DNA from: Zhouia spongiae
GTDB lineage: Bacteria; Bacteroidota; Bacteroidia; Flavobacteriales; Flavobacteriaceae
Assembly: GCF_022760175.1 (NCBI RefSeq)
Contig: NZ_CP094326.1
Coordinates: 3,894,804 to 3,958,803, forward strand
Direction of reading: 5' to 3'
DNA: 64,000 nucleotides
Shown here: in pieces, positions 1-11,104 of the stretch
Numbering within the stretch: the stretch's first letter is position 1
Layout: each line of letters opens with the position of its first letter
Program-made: the position numbers and the translations under genes
The notes under the pieces: model-generated
Told to the model about the DNA's origin: nothing
The model's database searches: none
The model's input: the letters and a program-made list of their open reading frames with translations, nothing else

Positions 1-1
1 A

Positions 2-238
2 CAACAAGCCGAACAAGGGGAAGCCTTGAGTTTTATCGAAGAATCAGAACCCGGCGATCTGGCTTTTTTCGATAATGAAGAAGGCAATATTGTTCATGTC
101 GGAATCATGATGTCGGACAACTACATCATCCATGCACATGGAAAGGTCAGAATAGACCGCATCGATCATTCCGGCATCTTCAATGTAGACACCAGGAAGC
201 ACTCTCACAAACTAAGGGTCATCAAAAAAATCATTTAG
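2..238 (+). CDS. NlpC/P60-family cell-wall peptidase, C-terminal part
   Basis: The frame is open to the left edge, so the gene begins outside the window and only about 78 residues remain. The visible GDLAFF segment, followed by HVGIMM and an I-I-H-A-H-G stretch, matches the end of the papain-like fold of NlpC/P60 (C40) peptidases, with the catalytic-site His in the HVGI motif. The Cys that starts catalysis lies upstream and cannot be seen. Such enzymes cut peptide links in peptidoglycan stem peptides outside the inner membrane. The gene ends at a strong hairpin shared with the convergent TPR gene. Family assignment is good; substrate and full domain layout are unknown. Confidence 0.75.
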   Translation, partial: QQAEQGEALSFIEESEPGDLAFFDNEEGNIVHVGIMMSDNYIIHAHGKVRIDRIDHSGIFNVDTRKHSHKLRVIKKII

Positions 239-263
239 TTTATTATTGAAAAAATCGTAAATA

Positions 264-294
264 AAAAGGCCTCGAAAAATTCGAGGCCTTTTTA
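264..294. terminator. Bidirectional intrinsic terminator
   Basis: A perfect stem (AAAAAGGCCTCGAA paired with TTCGAGGCCTTTTT) has A and T tracts at both ends, so it can end transcription from both sides. It lies between the convergent NlpC/P60 and TPR genes. Confidence 0.9.
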
Positions 295-312
295 TAAGTA
301 CGATGTCCGAAT

Positions 313-1593
313 CTACTGCTGAATCGCATCGAGTCTTGATTGTAGTTCTTTGTATTTTGCAGAATCACCCAAACCTCTGTAAATATTCATTAGCGTCCTG
401 ATCGCATCAGGATTTTCAGGATTAACCTCCAAAACTTTAGTCAGATAAGGAATAGATGATCTATGTATATCTTCTCTCTTCTTTTTCAACTCATCATACT
501 TCTTATTATCTGCTGAAGAAGTTCCCAAATTGTTCATCTGGTCAACAATATCTTGCTCTCCAGCCAATATTAAAGAGGCCATATTTAAATTGGTATTCTC
601 ATTATCCGGATCTAAAGCCAACGATTTCTCATAGTATTCTTTTGCCTTGGCTGCATCTCCCTGCTCAGCAGTAATAACTCCAAGGTTATAATATAATGAA
701 GAGTTGTTAGGATCTTTTTGAATAGCCTCCTCCATTAAGGTCTGAAATTTTACTTTATCATCTAACTTAATATATAAGTTAGCCTCTGTTAGTAAGAGGT
801 TAATATCTTCAGGGTTGGCTGCACGGGCATCCTTAATGGCCTCAATAGCTTTTTCAGTATCACCTTTTTGAGTATATATCAGGGCAATATTCTTAACGAT
901 TTCTGGCAATCTTGATTCCGTTACTTTTTCAGCAGGATCTTTATGCGATTTTGCTTTAACCATTAAGTCACGTTGTTGCTTACTGCTAAATACTTCCTCT
1001 TCTCCAGTTTCAACATTCGTAGCTACATATTGCGTAGAGACTCCTGTATATCCCAGATCCTTTAACTGACCGTAATAATCCAATGCCGTATCATAATCAC
1101 TTCCGTTAACAGCACTGGAAGCCGCATAGTAAAGGTAATCTACATTATTCTCTTTATCCAGCAAATAAGCCATATTCAACTTTTGAGCAGCATCAGAATA
1201 TTCTTTCTTCTCATTATCAGCTACGGCTGAGTTCACCAATGCACCAGCCATCTGAGCCATTACCTGCTTTGCCTCTTCTGTATATTTCTGTTTTGTAGAC
1301 TTCTCAAATTCTATCAGTTGATCAAATGCCTCCTGTGATGTCTTAAAAGAGTTAATGGCTTCCATTCCCTTTTGGGCCATATCGAAATACGTTTTTCCCT
1401 TTAGAAAATAAAATTGGGCTTTATACTTATCATCAGCATTAGCGATTAAAGGACTTGCCGCTTCGATTGCAGCCTTTGCTCCTGTTACATCTCCACCGCT
1501 CAATGCTTTATCTGCCTCTTTCAATTCATTCTTTTGTGCAAAAGAAAAAGCAGTTATTAATAACGCTGAAGCAACTAAAACTTGTTTTTTCAT
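313..1593 (-). CDS. Exported tetratricopeptide-repeat protein
   Basis: A 426-residue protein with a signal peptide (Lys-Lys start, hydrophobic core, cleavage likely after the Ala near residue 19). The C-terminal half carries TPR units, clearest at about residues 226-260, 262-295, 296-330 and 378-411, with the usual G-x-x-x-x-A-x-x-x-[FY] helix pattern and N-P/D-P turns. TPR proteins act as protein-binding scaffolds; this one should sit in the periplasm. It lies 113 bases downstream of gyrA on the same strand, so it may be partly co-transcribed. No catalytic domain is visible and the partner is unknown. The start is fixed by the signal peptide. Confidence 0.85.
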   Translation of the reverse strand: MKKQVLVASALLITAFSFAQKNELKEADKALSGGDVTGAKAAIEAASPLIANADDKYKAQFYFLKGKTYFDMAQKGMEAINSFKTSQEAFDQLIEFEKSTKQKYTEEAKQVMAQMAGALVNSAVADNEKKEYSDAAQKLNMAYLLDKENNVDYLYYAASSAVNGSDYDTALDYYGQLKDLGYTGVSTQYVATNVETGEEEVFSSKQQRDLMVKAKSHKDPAEKVTESRLPEIVKNIALIYTQKGDTEKAIEAIKDARAANPEDINLLLTEANLYIKLDDKVKFQTLMEEAIQKDPNNSSLYYNLGVITAEQGDAAKAKEYYEKSLALDPDNENTNLNMASLILAGEQDIVDQMNNLGTSSADNKKYDELKKKREDIHRSSIPYLTKVLEVNPENPDAIRTLMNIYRGLGDSAKYKELQSRLDAIQQ

Positions 1594-1706
1594 CAGTTTA
1601 AAATTTTCTATTCTTTTAAGTTATAACTTAGTTTAAAATATGTACGATTTAAAATACCATATGGATTAAAAAAAATGATCTCTTACAAAAATAACGATAA
1701 TCTAGA

Positions 1707-4247
1707 TTATGATTCGTTGGTCGACCCGTCGTCAACTCCCGCTCCATTCTCTTCTACTTCAATGTCATTGATGTCCTGAAGATCTTCTTCTTCTTTCATT
1801 ACCTTGGCTACGGCAGCAATGGAATCGTTTCCTTTTATATTTATCAAACGAACCCCCTGCGTTGCTCTCCCCATTACCCGAAGGTCTTCTACTGCCATAC
1901 GAATCGTTAAACCCGATTTGTTAATAATCATCAGGTCATCTTCATCTGAAACATTCTTAATTGCTACCAATTCACCCGTTTTATCGGTAATAGACATGGT
2001 TTTTACACCTTTTCCTCCTCTGTTGGTAATTCGATACACAGCCTCTCCATCTTCAGGATCATCCAGGTAGGTACGTTTTCCGTAACCATTCTCTGAAACG
2101 ACCAAAATATTCTCCTCCATATTATGAACAGAAATCATTCCGATTACCTCATCTTTATCATCCGCCAGCGTAATACCTCTAACACCTGATGCATTTCTTC
2201 CCATTGGGCGTGTCTTACTTTCTTCAAAGCGGATCGCTTTTCCTGATCTGGTTGCCAGCATAATCTGGCTGTTTCCGGTAGTTAATTTTGCTTCCAGTAA
2301 TTCATCCTCTTCCCGAATGGTAATCGCATTAATTCCATTTTGACGCGGACGCGAATACTGCTCCAGAGATGTTTTCTTTACAATACCCATTTTAGTTGCC
2401 ATAATGACATAGTGGCTATTGATATAGTCTTCATCCTTCAGGTCTTTCGTACAGATAAAGGCCTTCACCTTATCGTCCTGTTCAATATTGATCAGGTTCT
2501 GGATAGCTCTACCCTTAGAAATTTTGGTGCCTTCCGGAATTTCAAATACACGTAACCAGAAACATTTTCCTTTCTGGGTAAAGAACAGCATATATTGGTG
2601 GTTGGTTCCCACAAACAAATGCTCCAGGAAATCTTCATTTCTGGTAGAAGATCCTTTTTGGCCTACCCCTCCTCTGTTCTGGGTTTTATATTCAGAAAGC
2701 GGCGTACGCTTAATATATCCTGCATGAGAAATAGTTATCACCACTTGCTCATCAGCAATCATATCTTCAATGCTAAAGTTTCCTCCGGCATAGTTAATTT
2801 CAGAACGACGCTCGTCTCCGTATTTTTCTCTTACTTCGATAAGCTCTTCTTTAATCACATCCATTCTACGCTCTTCCCTGGCTAAGATATCTTTTAAATC
2901 TTCTATCAACTTCTTGATATCTTCATACTCAGCCCGCAGTTTATCCTGTTCAAGACCTGTAAGTTGCCTTAATCGCATTTCGACAATAGCACGAGCCTGA
3001 ATTTCAGAAAGTTTAAAACGCTCTATCAACTTCTGACGTGCTTCATCAGCATTCGAAGAACTTCTTATAATACTAATAACCTCATCTATATTATCTGAAG
3101 CAATGATCAACCCCTCTAAAATATGAGCCCTTTCTTCTGCTTTGCGCAACTCATATTCAGTTCTGCGAACAACAACCTCATGACGATGATCAACGAAGTG
3201 CTTTATAAGGTCTTTCAGATTTAACATCTGAGGACGTCCATTCACCAATGCTATATTATTGACACTAAACGAAGATTGCAATGCAGTGTACTTGAACAAG
3301 GTATTCAGGACTATATTTGGCACGGCATCACGCTTTAACACATAAACGATACGCATCCCTTTTCTGTCCGATTCGTCCCGGATATTCGAAATACCCTCAA
3401 TTCGCTTTTCATTGACAAGATCGGCAGTCTTTTTTATCATTTCCGCCTTATTGACCTGGTATGGAATCTCAGTTACGATAATACACTCCCTGCCATTCAC
3501 TTCTTCAATCTCTGCCTTGGCTCTGAGTACAACGCGGCCCCTACCGGTCTTAAAAGCCTCCCTGACCCCGTCGTAACCATAAATAATACCTCCAGTAGGA
3601 AAATCAGGAGCTTTGATATACTCCATCAGGCCTTCTACCTCTATATCTTTATCATCGATAAAAGCAATCGTTCCGTCAATAACTTCAGACAAATTGTGCG
3701 GAGGCATATTTGTCGCCATCCCCACGGCTATCCCTGATGCACCGTTTACCAATAAATTAGGGATCCTCGTCGGAAGCACTTTTGGCTCCTGTAACGTATC
3801 ATCGAAGTTTAACTGGTGGTCTACGGTCTCTTTATCGATATCTGCCAACATGTCTTCGGATATCTTACGCATTCTGGCCTCGGTATAACGCATCGCCGCC
3901 GGGCTATCACCGTCAACAGACCCGAAGTTACCTTGTCCGTCTACAAGCATATACCGCAAACTCCAATGCTGCGCCATCCTAACCATCGTATCATATACCG
4001 ATGAATCTCCGTGAGGGTGATACTTACCTAAAACCTCACCGACAATTCTTGCTGATTTTTTATATGCTGTATTAGATCTTACCCCTAATTCGTGCATCCC
4101 AAACAATACCCTTCTGTGAACCGGCTTCAGTCCGTCCCTTACATCAGGTAACGCACGTGACACAATGACCGACATCGAATAATCGATGTAAGCCGATTTC
4201 ATTTCATCTTCAATATTAATAGGAATCAGTTTTTCTCCTTCTGCCAT
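1707..4247 (-). CDS. gyrA: DNA gyrase subunit A
   Basis: GyrA (846 residues) cuts and reseals both DNA strands while GyrB supplies ATP energy, giving negative supercoils in the cytoplasm. The catalytic Tyr is Y121 in the AMRYTEAR motif. The quinolone-determining segment reads [11 protein letters not shown]82 and D86 correspond to E. coli S83 and D87, so the common resistance changes are absent. The C-terminal beta-pinwheel has a GyrA-box-like R-G-G-K-G sequence, followed by an acidic tail of about 30 residues. Length and motifs are normal for Bacteroidota. Paralogous ParC is unlikely given the GyrA box and close N-terminal similarity. Confidence 0.97.
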   Translation of the reverse strand: MAEGEKLIPINIEDEMKSAYIDYSMSVIVSRALPDVRDGLKPVHRRVLFGMHELGVRSNTAYKKSARIVGEVLGKYHPHGDSSVYDTMVRMAQHWSLRYMLVDGQGNFGSVDGDSPAAMRYTEARMRKISEDMLADIDKETVDHQLNFDDTLQEPKVLPTRIPNLLVNGASGIAVGMATNMPPHNLSEVIDGTIAFIDDKDIEVEGLMEYIKAPDFPTGGIIYGYDGVREAFKTGRGRVVLRAKAEIEEVNGRECIIVTEIPYQVNKAEMIKKTADLVNEKRIEGISNIRDESDRKGMRIVYVLKRDAVPNIVLNTLFKYTALQSSFSVNNIALVNGRPQMLNLKDLIKHFVDHRHEVVVRRTEYELRKAEERAHILEGLIIASDNIDEVISIIRSSSNADEARQKLIERFKLSEIQARAIVEMRLRQLTGLEQDKLRAEYEDIKKLIEDLKDILAREERRMDVIKEELIEVREKYGDERRSEINYAGGNFSIEDMIADEQVVITISHAGYIKRTPLSEYKTQNRGGVGQKGSSTRNEDFLEHLFVGTNHQYMLFFTQKGKCFWLRVFEIPEGTKISKGRAIQNLINIEQDDKVKAFICTKDLKDEDYINSHYVIMATKMGIVKKTSLEQYSRPRQNGINAITIREEDELLEAKLTTGNSQIMLATRSGKAIRFEESKTRPMGRNASGVRGITLADDKDEVIGMISVHNMEENILVVSENGYGKRTYLDDPEDGEAVYRITNRGGKGVKTMSITDKTGELVAIKNVSDEDDLMIINKSGLTIRMAVEDLRVMGRATQGVRLINIKGNDSIAAVAKVMKEEEDLQDINDIEVEENGAGVDDGSTNES

Positions 4248-4493
4248 ATTAATTTGTTTTTATTTTTGATAGTTTACAAATCGAGCCAATATACGCATTT
4301 TATACAGTACGAAAGCGATTACGGCTTACCTTTTTTATATATTTTATTAACAAAAAAACACGCCTTCAAAGTTGATAAGATGTCGTTAATTTTCTTTGAT
4401 TTTGAATTATTTTTTCGTCTATTAGCTATGACTACTACTAAACAGGTATGGTTTTTGCCGTTTTACTGTAGTTTTAATTATTTTTAATGAAGT

Positions 4494-4500
4494 AAAGGAG
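4494..4500 (+). promoter_or_regulatory. Canonical Shine-Dalgarno sequence of clpC
   Basis: AAAGGAG lies 8 bases before the clpC ATG, an ideal distance. Nearly every other gene here lacks such a site, as expected in Bacteroidota, so this one is unusual. Confidence 0.7.
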
Positions 4501-4508
4501 AAAGAATT

Positions 4509-7064
4509 ATGGATGACAATTTTTCACCAAGGGTAAAAGATGTGATCACTTACAGTAAAGAAGAGGCGCTTCGTTTAGGGCACGACTTTATAGGTACGGA
4601 ACATCTTGTGCTTGGTTTATTGAGAGACGGTAGCGGGAAAGCCATAAATATTCTTAATGCCTTAAATATAGACCTAGATCATTTAAGACGTAAAGTTGAG
4701 ATATTAAGTCCGGCAAATCCAAATGTCGGAGCTTCCCCCAATTTTAAGAAGAACCTTCATTTAACACGACAGGCGGAAAGGGCCCTGAAAACCACTTTCT
4801 TAGAAGCCAAATTATTTCAAAGTTCTTCCATAAATACCGCTCACCTTTTATTGTGTATTTTAAGAAACGAAAACGACCCCACTACTAAACTGCTCAATAA
4901 ACTACTAGTAGATTACGACGGGGTAAAAGATCAATTTAAACAGATGATAATAAGCGACGACGATTATATAGACACTCCTTCAGCCGAATCGTATTCAGAC
5001 GATCCGGGCTCTGCTGAAGACTCAAGAGACAACCCTTTCAACAATCCGGGAGGGGCAAAATCCAATAAAAAGTCCAAAACACCGGTTCTCGATAACTTTG
5101 GCCGCGACTTAACGCAACTTGCCGAAGAAGACAAGTTAGACCCGGTAGTGGGCAGACAAAAAGAGATCGAACGTGTTTCTCAAATTCTTAGCAGAAGAAA
5201 GAAAAACAATCCGCTCCTGATCGGAGAACCCGGGGTTGGTAAAAGTGCTATTGCCGAAGGACTGGCACTTCGTATTGTAAAAAGAAAGGTCTCACGTGTA
5301 CTCTATAATAAAAGAGTTGTTACCCTCGATCTTGCATCGCTTGTAGCGGGAACAAAATACAGGGGGCAATTTGAAGAACGGATGAAAGCGGTTATGAATG
5401 AATTAGAAAAAAATGACGACATCATTTTATTCATTGACGAAATCCATACCATTGTCGGTGCAGGAGGAGCTACAGGAAGCCTGGATGCTTCCAATATGTT
5501 CAAACCTGCCCTGGCCAGAGGAGAAATTCAATGTATAGGGGCCACTACGCTCGACGAATACAGGCAATACATTGAAAAAGATGGTGCCCTGGAGCGCAGG
5601 TTCCAAAAAGTAATGGTAGAGCCTACTTCAGTTGAGGAAACGATTGAAATCCTTAACAACATCAAAGAAAAATACGAGGAGCACCATAATGTACTATATA
5701 CAGACGAAGCCATAAAAGCATGTGTGAAACTGACAAACCGATACCTGACGGATCGGTTTTTACCAGACAAGGCTATCGATGCTTTGGATGAAGCCGGATC
5801 GCGTGTTCACATTACCAATATGGAAGTTCCCAAGCAAATTCTCGATCTTGAAAAACAATTGGAAGAGGTAAAAGAACTCAAAAACTCCGTTGTTAAAAAG
5901 CAAAAGTATGAAGAAGCTGCCAAGCTCAGGGATGATGAAAAACGAATAGAAAAAGAGCTTCAAGTAGCACAAGAGAAATGGGAAGAAGAAAGTAAACTTC
6001 ACAAAGAAACGGTCTCAGAAGAAAATGTGGCCGACGTAGTTTCCATGATGAGTGGTATTCCTGTTAACAGAATAGCTCAGGCTGAAAGCGCTAAGCTTGC
6101 CAAATTGCCTGAACTGATAAAAGGTAAAGTCATCGGGCAAGACGAAGCCGTCAGCAAGGTCGTTAAAGCCATCCAACGTAACAGGGCCGGCCTGAAGGAT
6201 CCTAACAAACCTATAGGTTCGTTTATTTTTCTGGGACAGACCGGGGTCGGCAAAACACAACTGGCCAAGGTTCTGGCTGCACAACTGTTTGACTCGGAAG
6301 ATTCACTGATAAGGATCGACATGAGTGAATACATGGAGAAATTTGCCGTTTCCAGATTAATCGGGGCACCTCCGGGGTATGTCGGTTATGAAGAAGGAGG
6401 CCAGCTTACCGAAAAAGTAAGAAGAAAGCCCTATGCCGTGATACTCCTTGACGAAGTTGAAAAAGCACACCCGGATGTATTCAATATGCTTTTACAGGTA
6501 CTAGATGACGGTGCCTTAACAGACAGCCTAGGCCGTAAGATCGATTTTAGAAATACCATTATCATAATGACCTCTAACATCGGAGCCCGTCAATTAAAAG
6601 ACTTCGGACAAGGGGTGGGATTTGGTACTTCGGCTAAAATGGCCCAGGCTAATGAACATGCAAGAGGCGTTATTGAAAATGCACTTAAAAAAGCCTTTGC
6701 CCCTGAATTCCTGAACAGGGTAGATGATGTCGTAGTCTTCAATCCTCTTGAAAAAGAAGATATTCACAAAATTATCGATATTGAATTGCTGAAATTATAT
6801 GCGAGGATCAAAGATCTCGGGTATAACCTAAGTCTCAGCGATAAAGCCAAGGATTATATCGCCGACAAAGGTTTTGACAAGCAATACGGAGCGCGTCCTT
6901 TAAAACGTGCTATCCAGAAGTATATTGAAGACACCCTGGCAGAAGAGATCATTGCTTCGAAACTTGAGGAAGGCGACAGCATTTTTATGGATTTGGACAC
7001 AAAGAAAGACGAACTTACAATAAAGATCGAAAAATCGGAAAAGCCGACAGAATCTGAATCTTAA
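4509..7064 (+). CDS. clpC: ATP-dependent Clp protease ATPase subunit ClpC
   Basis: An 851-residue Hsp100 unfoldase that feeds proteins to ClpP in the cytosol. Order of domains: double Clp N-domain (about 1-150); acidic, Ser-rich linker (about 155-190); AAA module 1 with Walker [10 protein letters not shown]; a middle UVR-type coiled region (about 425-475, [11 protein letters not shown]); AAA module 2 with Walker [10 protein letters not shown]; and a C-terminal D2-small domain. The UVR-like middle segment and length indicate ClpC rather than ClpB or ClpA. The gene is divergent from gyrA, stands alone and ends at a perfect-palindrome terminator. It has an unusually good ribosome binding site. 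Confidence 0.96.
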   Translation: MDDNFSPRVKDVITYSKEEALRLGHDFIGTEHLVLGLLRDGSGKAINILNALNIDLDHLRRKVEILSPANPNVGASPNFKKNLHLTRQAERALKTTFLEAKLFQSSSINTAHLLLCILRNENDPTTKLLNKLLVDYDGVKDQFKQMIISDDDYIDTPSAESYSDDPGSAEDSRDNPFNNPGGAKSNKKSKTPVLDNFGRDLTQLAEEDKLDPVVGRQKEIERVSQILSRRKKNNPLLIGEPGVGKSAIAEGLALRIVKRKVSRVLYNKRVVTLDLASLVAGTKYRGQFEERMKAVMNELEKNDDIILFIDEIHTIVGAGGATGSLDASNMFKPALARGEIQCIGATTLDEYRQYIEKDGALERRFQKVMVEPTSVEETIEILNNIKEKYEEHHNVLYTDEAIKACVKLTNRYLTDRFLPDKAIDALDEAGSRVHITNMEVPKQILDLEKQLEEVKELKNSVVKKQKYEEAAKLRDDEKRIEKELQVAQEKWEEESKLHKETVSEENVADVVSMMSGIPVNRIAQAESAKLAKLPELIKGKVIGQDEAVSKVVKAIQRNRAGLKDPNKPIGSFIFLGQTGVGKTQLAKVLAAQLFDSEDSLIRIDMSEYMEKFAVSRLIGAPPGYVGYEEGGQLTEKVRRKPYAVILLDEVEKAHPDVFNMLLQVLDDGALTDSLGRKIDFRNTIIIMTSNIGARQLKDFGQGVGFGTSAKMAQANEHARGVIENALKKAFAPEFLNRVDDVVVFNPLEKEDIHKIIDIELLKLYARIKDLGYNLSLSDKAKDYIADKGFDKQYGARPLKRAIQKYIEDTLAEEIIASKLEEGDSIFMDLDTKKDELTIKIEKSEKPTESES

Positions 7065-7079
7065 AAAAACTTTATACCA

Positions 7080-7116
7080 TAAAAAAGCGCATCAGGATCC
7101 TGATGCGCTTTTTTTG
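7080..7116 (+). terminator. clpC terminator
   Basis: An uninterrupted palindrome, GCGCATCAGGATCCTGATGCGC in effect, flanked by A6 and T7 tracts, starts 16 bases after the clpC stop. Confidence 0.9.
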
Positions 7117-7186
7117 TTTTTTATTTTAATGGAAATTAAAATAAATACAGCTTTCTTTTATAAATTCGTAATTCTAAAGACTAATC

Positions 7187-8572
7187 ATGTTAAGCGAAAA
7201 AATAATAGTAGGTAGTGAAGAATGGTTTTCATTACCAGACCTCGGTATACCGGCAGTAAAAGCACGTATTGATAGCGGTGCAAAAACATCTTCTCTCCAT
7301 GCCGTAAATATAGAACCCTACAAAAAGGGACATGAGACTTGGGTGTCTTTTGATATGTTCCCCATTCAGTACAACGGTAAAAAGCATATACAATGTACGG
7401 CCAAGGTTATTGACAAACGGATCATAAAAAGCTCAACAGGAAACAAAGAGAACCGCTTTGTTATCAGAACAACCCTCAGATCTCAGGATTTCAGTACTGA
7501 TATAGAAGTCACCCTGACCAATCGTGATTCAATGGGATACCGTATGTTATTAGGACGTGAAGCTATGATGGGGCGCATGCTTGTTGATCCGGAACAGGGC
7601 TTTCTTCTTGGTGAAATGAGTGATGAAGAAATAGACAAGGCATACAATTCTAATACTTCTGAAAAAACAGGACTAAGAATAGGGCTTTTAGCCAGTAACC
7701 CGAACCTATACAGCAACAGACGGATCATGGAGGCCGCGGAAAGGCTCGGACATACCGTAGACTTCTACAACATAAGGCAATGCTATATAAAACTGAATGC
7801 TGAAACTCCGGAAATTCATTACAGGGGAGGACAAATCCTAAACGATTTAGATGCTATAATCCCACGTATCCGCCCGAGTCTGACTTATTATGGATGTGCT
7901 CTTACTACTCAATTTGAAAACCTGGGTGTGCTGTGTTTAAACAAAGCTTCAGCCATCAGTAAATCACGAGACAAACTTTACTCCCTTCAGCTATTATTGA
8001 ATAACGGTATAGACATCCCCACTACCGGTTTTGCCAATTCTCCGCTGGACACCAATGATCTTATAAAAATGGTTGGAGGATCGCCTCTGATTATTAAGTT
8101 ACTGGAAGGAACACAAGGGAAAGGCGTAGTACTTGCCGAAACCAAGAAAGCAGCCGAAAGTGTTATCAATGCCTTTAAAAGCTTGAATGCCAACATACTG
8201 GTGCAGGAATTTATCAAAGAAGCCAACGGGAAGGACATCAGGTGCTTTGTCATCGACGGCAAAGTGGTAGCATCGATGCAACGAACAGCACCCCCGGGCG
8301 AATTCAGGGCCAATGTTCATCTGGGTGGTATTACCTCATCAGTTAAGATCACAGCTGAAGAACGCAAACTGGCTATAAAGGCAACCAAAGCTATGGGATT
8401 ACACGTCGCCGGAGTAGATATCATCCGGTCATCCAAGGGCCCGTTGCTTCTGGAAGTTAATTCATCTCCCGGACTGGAAGGTATTGAAGCCGCTACTGAA
8501 AAGGATATCGCATCAATAATGATCAAATCAATTGAAAAGCATTTAGACTGGAAAAAAGATGTAAATTCCTAA
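7187..8572 (+). CDS. rimK: RimB-like protease domain fused to RimK-type glutamate ligase
   Basis: A 461-residue two-domain protein. Residues about 1-145 match the RimB/DUF785 (ATP-dependent zinc protease, retropepsin-like) family, with the conserved [11 protein letters not shown] segment near residue 30. Residues about 160-455 form an ATP-grasp ligase of the RimK type, with [10 protein letters not shown] and a metal-binding LLEVNSSPG near the end. RimK adds glutamates to the C-terminus of ribosomal protein S6; in proteobacteria RimB is a separate protein. The fusion suggests joint control of addition and trimming, but the true acceptor here is not shown. No partner genes adjoin. Confidence 0.88.
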   Translation: MLSEKIIVGSEEWFSLPDLGIPAVKARIDSGAKTSSLHAVNIEPYKKGHETWVSFDMFPIQYNGKKHIQCTAKVIDKRIIKSSTGNKENRFVIRTTLRSQDFSTDIEVTLTNRDSMGYRMLLGREAMMGRMLVDPEQGFLLGEMSDEEIDKAYNSNTSEKTGLRIGLLASNPNLYSNRRIMEAAERLGHTVDFYNIRQCYIKLNAETPEIHYRGGQILNDLDAIIPRIRPSLTYYGCALTTQFENLGVLCLNKASAISKSRDKLYSLQLLLNNGIDIPTTGFANSPLDTNDLIKMVGGSPLIIKLLEGTQGKGVVLAETKKAAESVINAFKSLNANILVQEFIKEANGKDIRCFVIDGKVVASMQRTAPPGEFRANVHLGGITSSVKITAEERKLAIKATKAMGLHVAGVDIIRSSKGPLLLEVNSSPGLEGIEAATEKDIASIMIKSIEKHLDWKKDVNS

Positions 8573-8644
8573 TTGACAGATAACCTTTCTCTTCAAATAT
8601 ATTTTGTATTTGTATATTTGTAATACCAAATTAACCAACCAAAC

Positions 8645-9028
8645 ATGGAAAGAGAAAATGCACCAGAAGCGGTTTACAATCTGAGCATAGGTTCTGCCGA
8701 GGTATATGATTCGTATATGATCGCCAGAATCAATGAAGGAATCACATTGAATCTAAACAACACTTCCGAACTCACTTATATTGTAGACAAACACTTCAAA
8801 TCAAAAGATTTTGTATACATTACATGCAGGCAAAACTCTTACTCCGTAGACCCGACCATATATACTGAAGTTACCCACATTTCTACACTCAGGGCAATAG
8901 CTATTGTTTCTGAGAAAAAAATCGATCGTAACAATTTAAACATCGAACGGCTTTTCTTCGGCAAGCCGATGATGCTTTTTGAAACCATAAAAGACGCCAC
9001 AAATTGGGCCGAGTTAATCATCGGATAA
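8645..9028 (+). CDS. Small STAS-like protein, copy 1
   Basis: A 127-residue soluble protein of unrecognised function. The alternation of short strands and helices resembles the SpoIIAA/STAS-like fold, but this is only a structural guess. It shares with the next gene the spaced motifs N-E-G, N-S-Y-S-x-D-P, A-I-A-I-V and F-F-x-K-P-x-x-L-F, so the two are paralogues. No signal peptide, membrane segment or catalytic motif is seen. A -7-like TATATTTG lies at 8613-8620, 25 bases before the ATG, without a clear -33 box. Confidence 0.75.
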   Translation: MERENAPEAVYNLSIGSAEVYDSYMIARINEGITLNLNNTSELTYIVDKHFKSKDFVYITCRQNSYSVDPTIYTEVTHISTLRAIAIVSEKKIDRNNLNIERLFFGKPMMLFETIKDATNWAELIIG

Positions 9029-9107
9029 TCATGTATTTGATAGCTTATTTTTTACATTAGCATAACATCAGTTTAATTTTGTGCCATAATTTACATCCCC
9101 CGTACTT

Positions 9108-9500
9108 ATGGTTAAGAAATTAGTTTTTGATTTTGGAGAGGTCGCTATTTATAATAATTATGCTGTAGGAATAATGAATGAAGGAGAAATATTCAAACGA
9201 GATCAGGTTCTCACACTCTACCAGTACTCTCTTGAAGCTTTTGGAAAAAAACCTTTTGGATATATATCGAACCGGGTAAACTCATATTCACTGGATCCTC
9301 AGGCCTATGAAGTAACCAAGATTGCCCCAAATCTGGTAGCAATTGCCATTGTCATTCAAAATCCTGCTCAAAAAATGAGCGCAGCAGTCGAAAAGATGTT
9401 TTTCAACAAACCTTTTAAACTCTTTGATTCATTAGAAAAAGCTACTGTCTGGATGGAAAGACAATTAGCTAATCATTCAACATCGTACCAGTCAGCCTGA
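9108..9500 (+). CDS. Small STAS-like protein, copy 2
   Basis: A 130-residue paralogue of the preceding gene, separated by 79 bases. A -7-like TAATTTTG at 9074-9081 suggests its own start of transcription. Shared residues cluster in N-S-Y-S-x-D-P (about residues 64-70) and the F-F-N-K-P-F-K-L-F segment near the C-terminus. Its last 32 bases overlap the 3' end of the convergent hutH gene, so the two transcripts must be antisense over their ends. Function is unknown; a regulatory or partner-binding role is only inferred from the fold. Confidence 0.75.
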   Translation: MVKKLVFDFGEVAIYNNYAVGIMNEGEIFKRDQVLTLYQYSLEAFGKKPFGYISNRVNSYSLDPQAYEVTKIAPNLVAIAIVIQNPAQKMSAAVEKMFFNKPFKLFDSLEKATVWMERQLANHSTSYQSA

Positions 9501-10980
9501 AATTATTAATAAACTCAACCGACTTTTCAATATCGTCATGTAAGATTCGGTCTTTCTTGATAAATGACACCTGAGTTCTGTATGCTGACATTAGCTCTTC
9601 AACCATCTTAGAAGATTGTAACGGTCTTTTAAACGCTATCGCCTGTGATGCATTTAAAAGTTCAATGGCCAATATTCTTTCCAGGTTATCTACAATCTTA
9701 ATACACTTGGTTGCTGCATTCGCACCCATACTCACATGGTCTTCCTGCCCGTTAGAAGACACAATACTGTCTACACTGGCCGGCGAAGCCAGCTGCTTAT
9801 TCTGACTGACTATGCTCGCTGCTGTATACTGCGGAATCATCAGGCCGGAATTCAATCCCGGATCATTGACTAAAAATGCCGGCAATCCCCGTTGGCCAGA
9901 TATCAACTGATATGTTCTTCTTTCCGAGATATTGCCAAGTTCGGCCATAGCAATCCCTAAATAATCCAATGCCAGGGCCAAGGGCTGTCCATGGAAGTTT
10001 CCCCCAGAAATGATCTCATCCTCTTCTGAAAAAATATTTGGATTATCCGTAACAGAGTTCATTTCGGTTTTAAAAACTTTCCTAACAAAAGCAAGGGTAT
10101 CTTTTGAAGCTCCGTGTACCTGAGGTATACACCTGAAAGAATACGGATCCTGAACCTGTTTCTTCTCCTGTGCTGCAATCTCACTTTCATTTAAGAATTC
10201 CAATATACGCTCTGCTGTTTTCACCTGTCCTCTATGCGGCCTTATTAAATGTATCAATCTATTAAAAGGTTCCACCCTGCAATCAAAAGCATCTAAAGAC
10301 AACGCCCCGATCAGGTCTGCCAGATACGATAACTTATAGCCCTTTAGAACACAATACACCCCATAAGCACTCATAAATTGGGTACCATTCAACAAAGCCA
10401 GGCCTTCCTTGGCTTTCAACTGAACAGGTTCCCAATTAAACTGCCCTAAAACTTCACTACTCTTTTTTATAGCCCCTTCATGATATACTTCTCCTTTACC
10501 TATAAGGGGAAGTGCCAGGTGTGCCAAAGGTGCAAGGTCTCCGGATGCCCCTAAAGAGCCCTGTGTATATACTACCGGAATAATATCATTATTATAAAAT
10601 GCTATCAATCGTTCTACAGTTTGTAACTGCACACCACTATGACCGTAACTTAATGATTGAATCTTTAAAAGCAACATCAGTTTAACAACATCCAAAGGCA
10701 CCTTGTCTCCAGTACCACAGGCATGCGACATAACCAGGTTTTCCTGTAACTGGCTTAAATGTTCACCAGAGATTTTCACATTGCACAATGAGCCAAACCC
10801 TGTATTTATGCCATAGAAAGGACTATTCGATGATGCTAGTTTTTCATCCAGATACGATCTGCATTTTTCAATATTTAATCGCGCCTCATCAGATAACTTC
10901 AGATTTAAATCATCCGCTGTTATTTCCATTATTTTTTGAAGATCAAAAATATCGGCGCTTATGTAATGTGTTTTTTTCAT
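9469..10980 (-). CDS. hutH: Histidine ammonia-lyase
   Basis: A 503-residue aromatic amino-acid ammonia-lyase. The Ala-Ser-Gly triad that cyclises into the MIO cofactor is at residues 145-147 (GSLGASGDLAPLAHL). The YGINTGFG segment (56-63) supplies the catalytic Tyr loop. Histidine is converted to urocanate and ammonia, the first step of histidine breakdown. No hutU, hutI or hutG lies nearby. A tyrosine or phenylalanine ammonia-lyase is possible in principle, but the overall sequence looks like HutH. The 3' end overlaps the convergent neighbour by 32 bases. Confidence 0.9.
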   Translation of the reverse strand: MKKTHYISADIFDLQKIMEITADDLNLKLSDEARLNIEKCRSYLDEKLASSNSPFYGINTGFGSLCNVKISGEHLSQLQENLVMSHACGTGDKVPLDVVKLMLLLKIQSLSYGHSGVQLQTVERLIAFYNNDIIPVVYTQGSLGASGDLAPLAHLALPLIGKGEVYHEGAIKKSSEVLGQFNWEPVQLKAKEGLALLNGTQFMSAYGVYCVLKGYKLSYLADLIGALSLDAFDCRVEPFNRLIHLIRPHRGQVKTAERILEFLNESEIAAQEKKQVQDPYSFRCIPQVHGASKDTLAFVRKVFKTEMNSVTDNPNIFSEEDEIISGGNFHGQPLALALDYLGIAMAELGNISERRTYQLISGQRGLPAFLVNDPGLNSGLMIPQYTAASIVSQNKQLASPASVDSIVSSNGQEDHVSMGANAATKCIKIVDNLERILAIELLNASQAIAFKRPLQSSKMVEELMSAYRTQVSFIKKDRILHDDIEKSVEFINNFRLTGTMLND

Positions 10981-11104
10981 TTTTCACAGAATATTGATGC
11001 CTCAAAATTCAGTATTCACAATAAATTAAACAAGTCGAAATTCAATTATTTTTTTCTCAGCAGAATATTATTACATTTACCAAAAAACTAATTAAATCCT
11101 AAAA

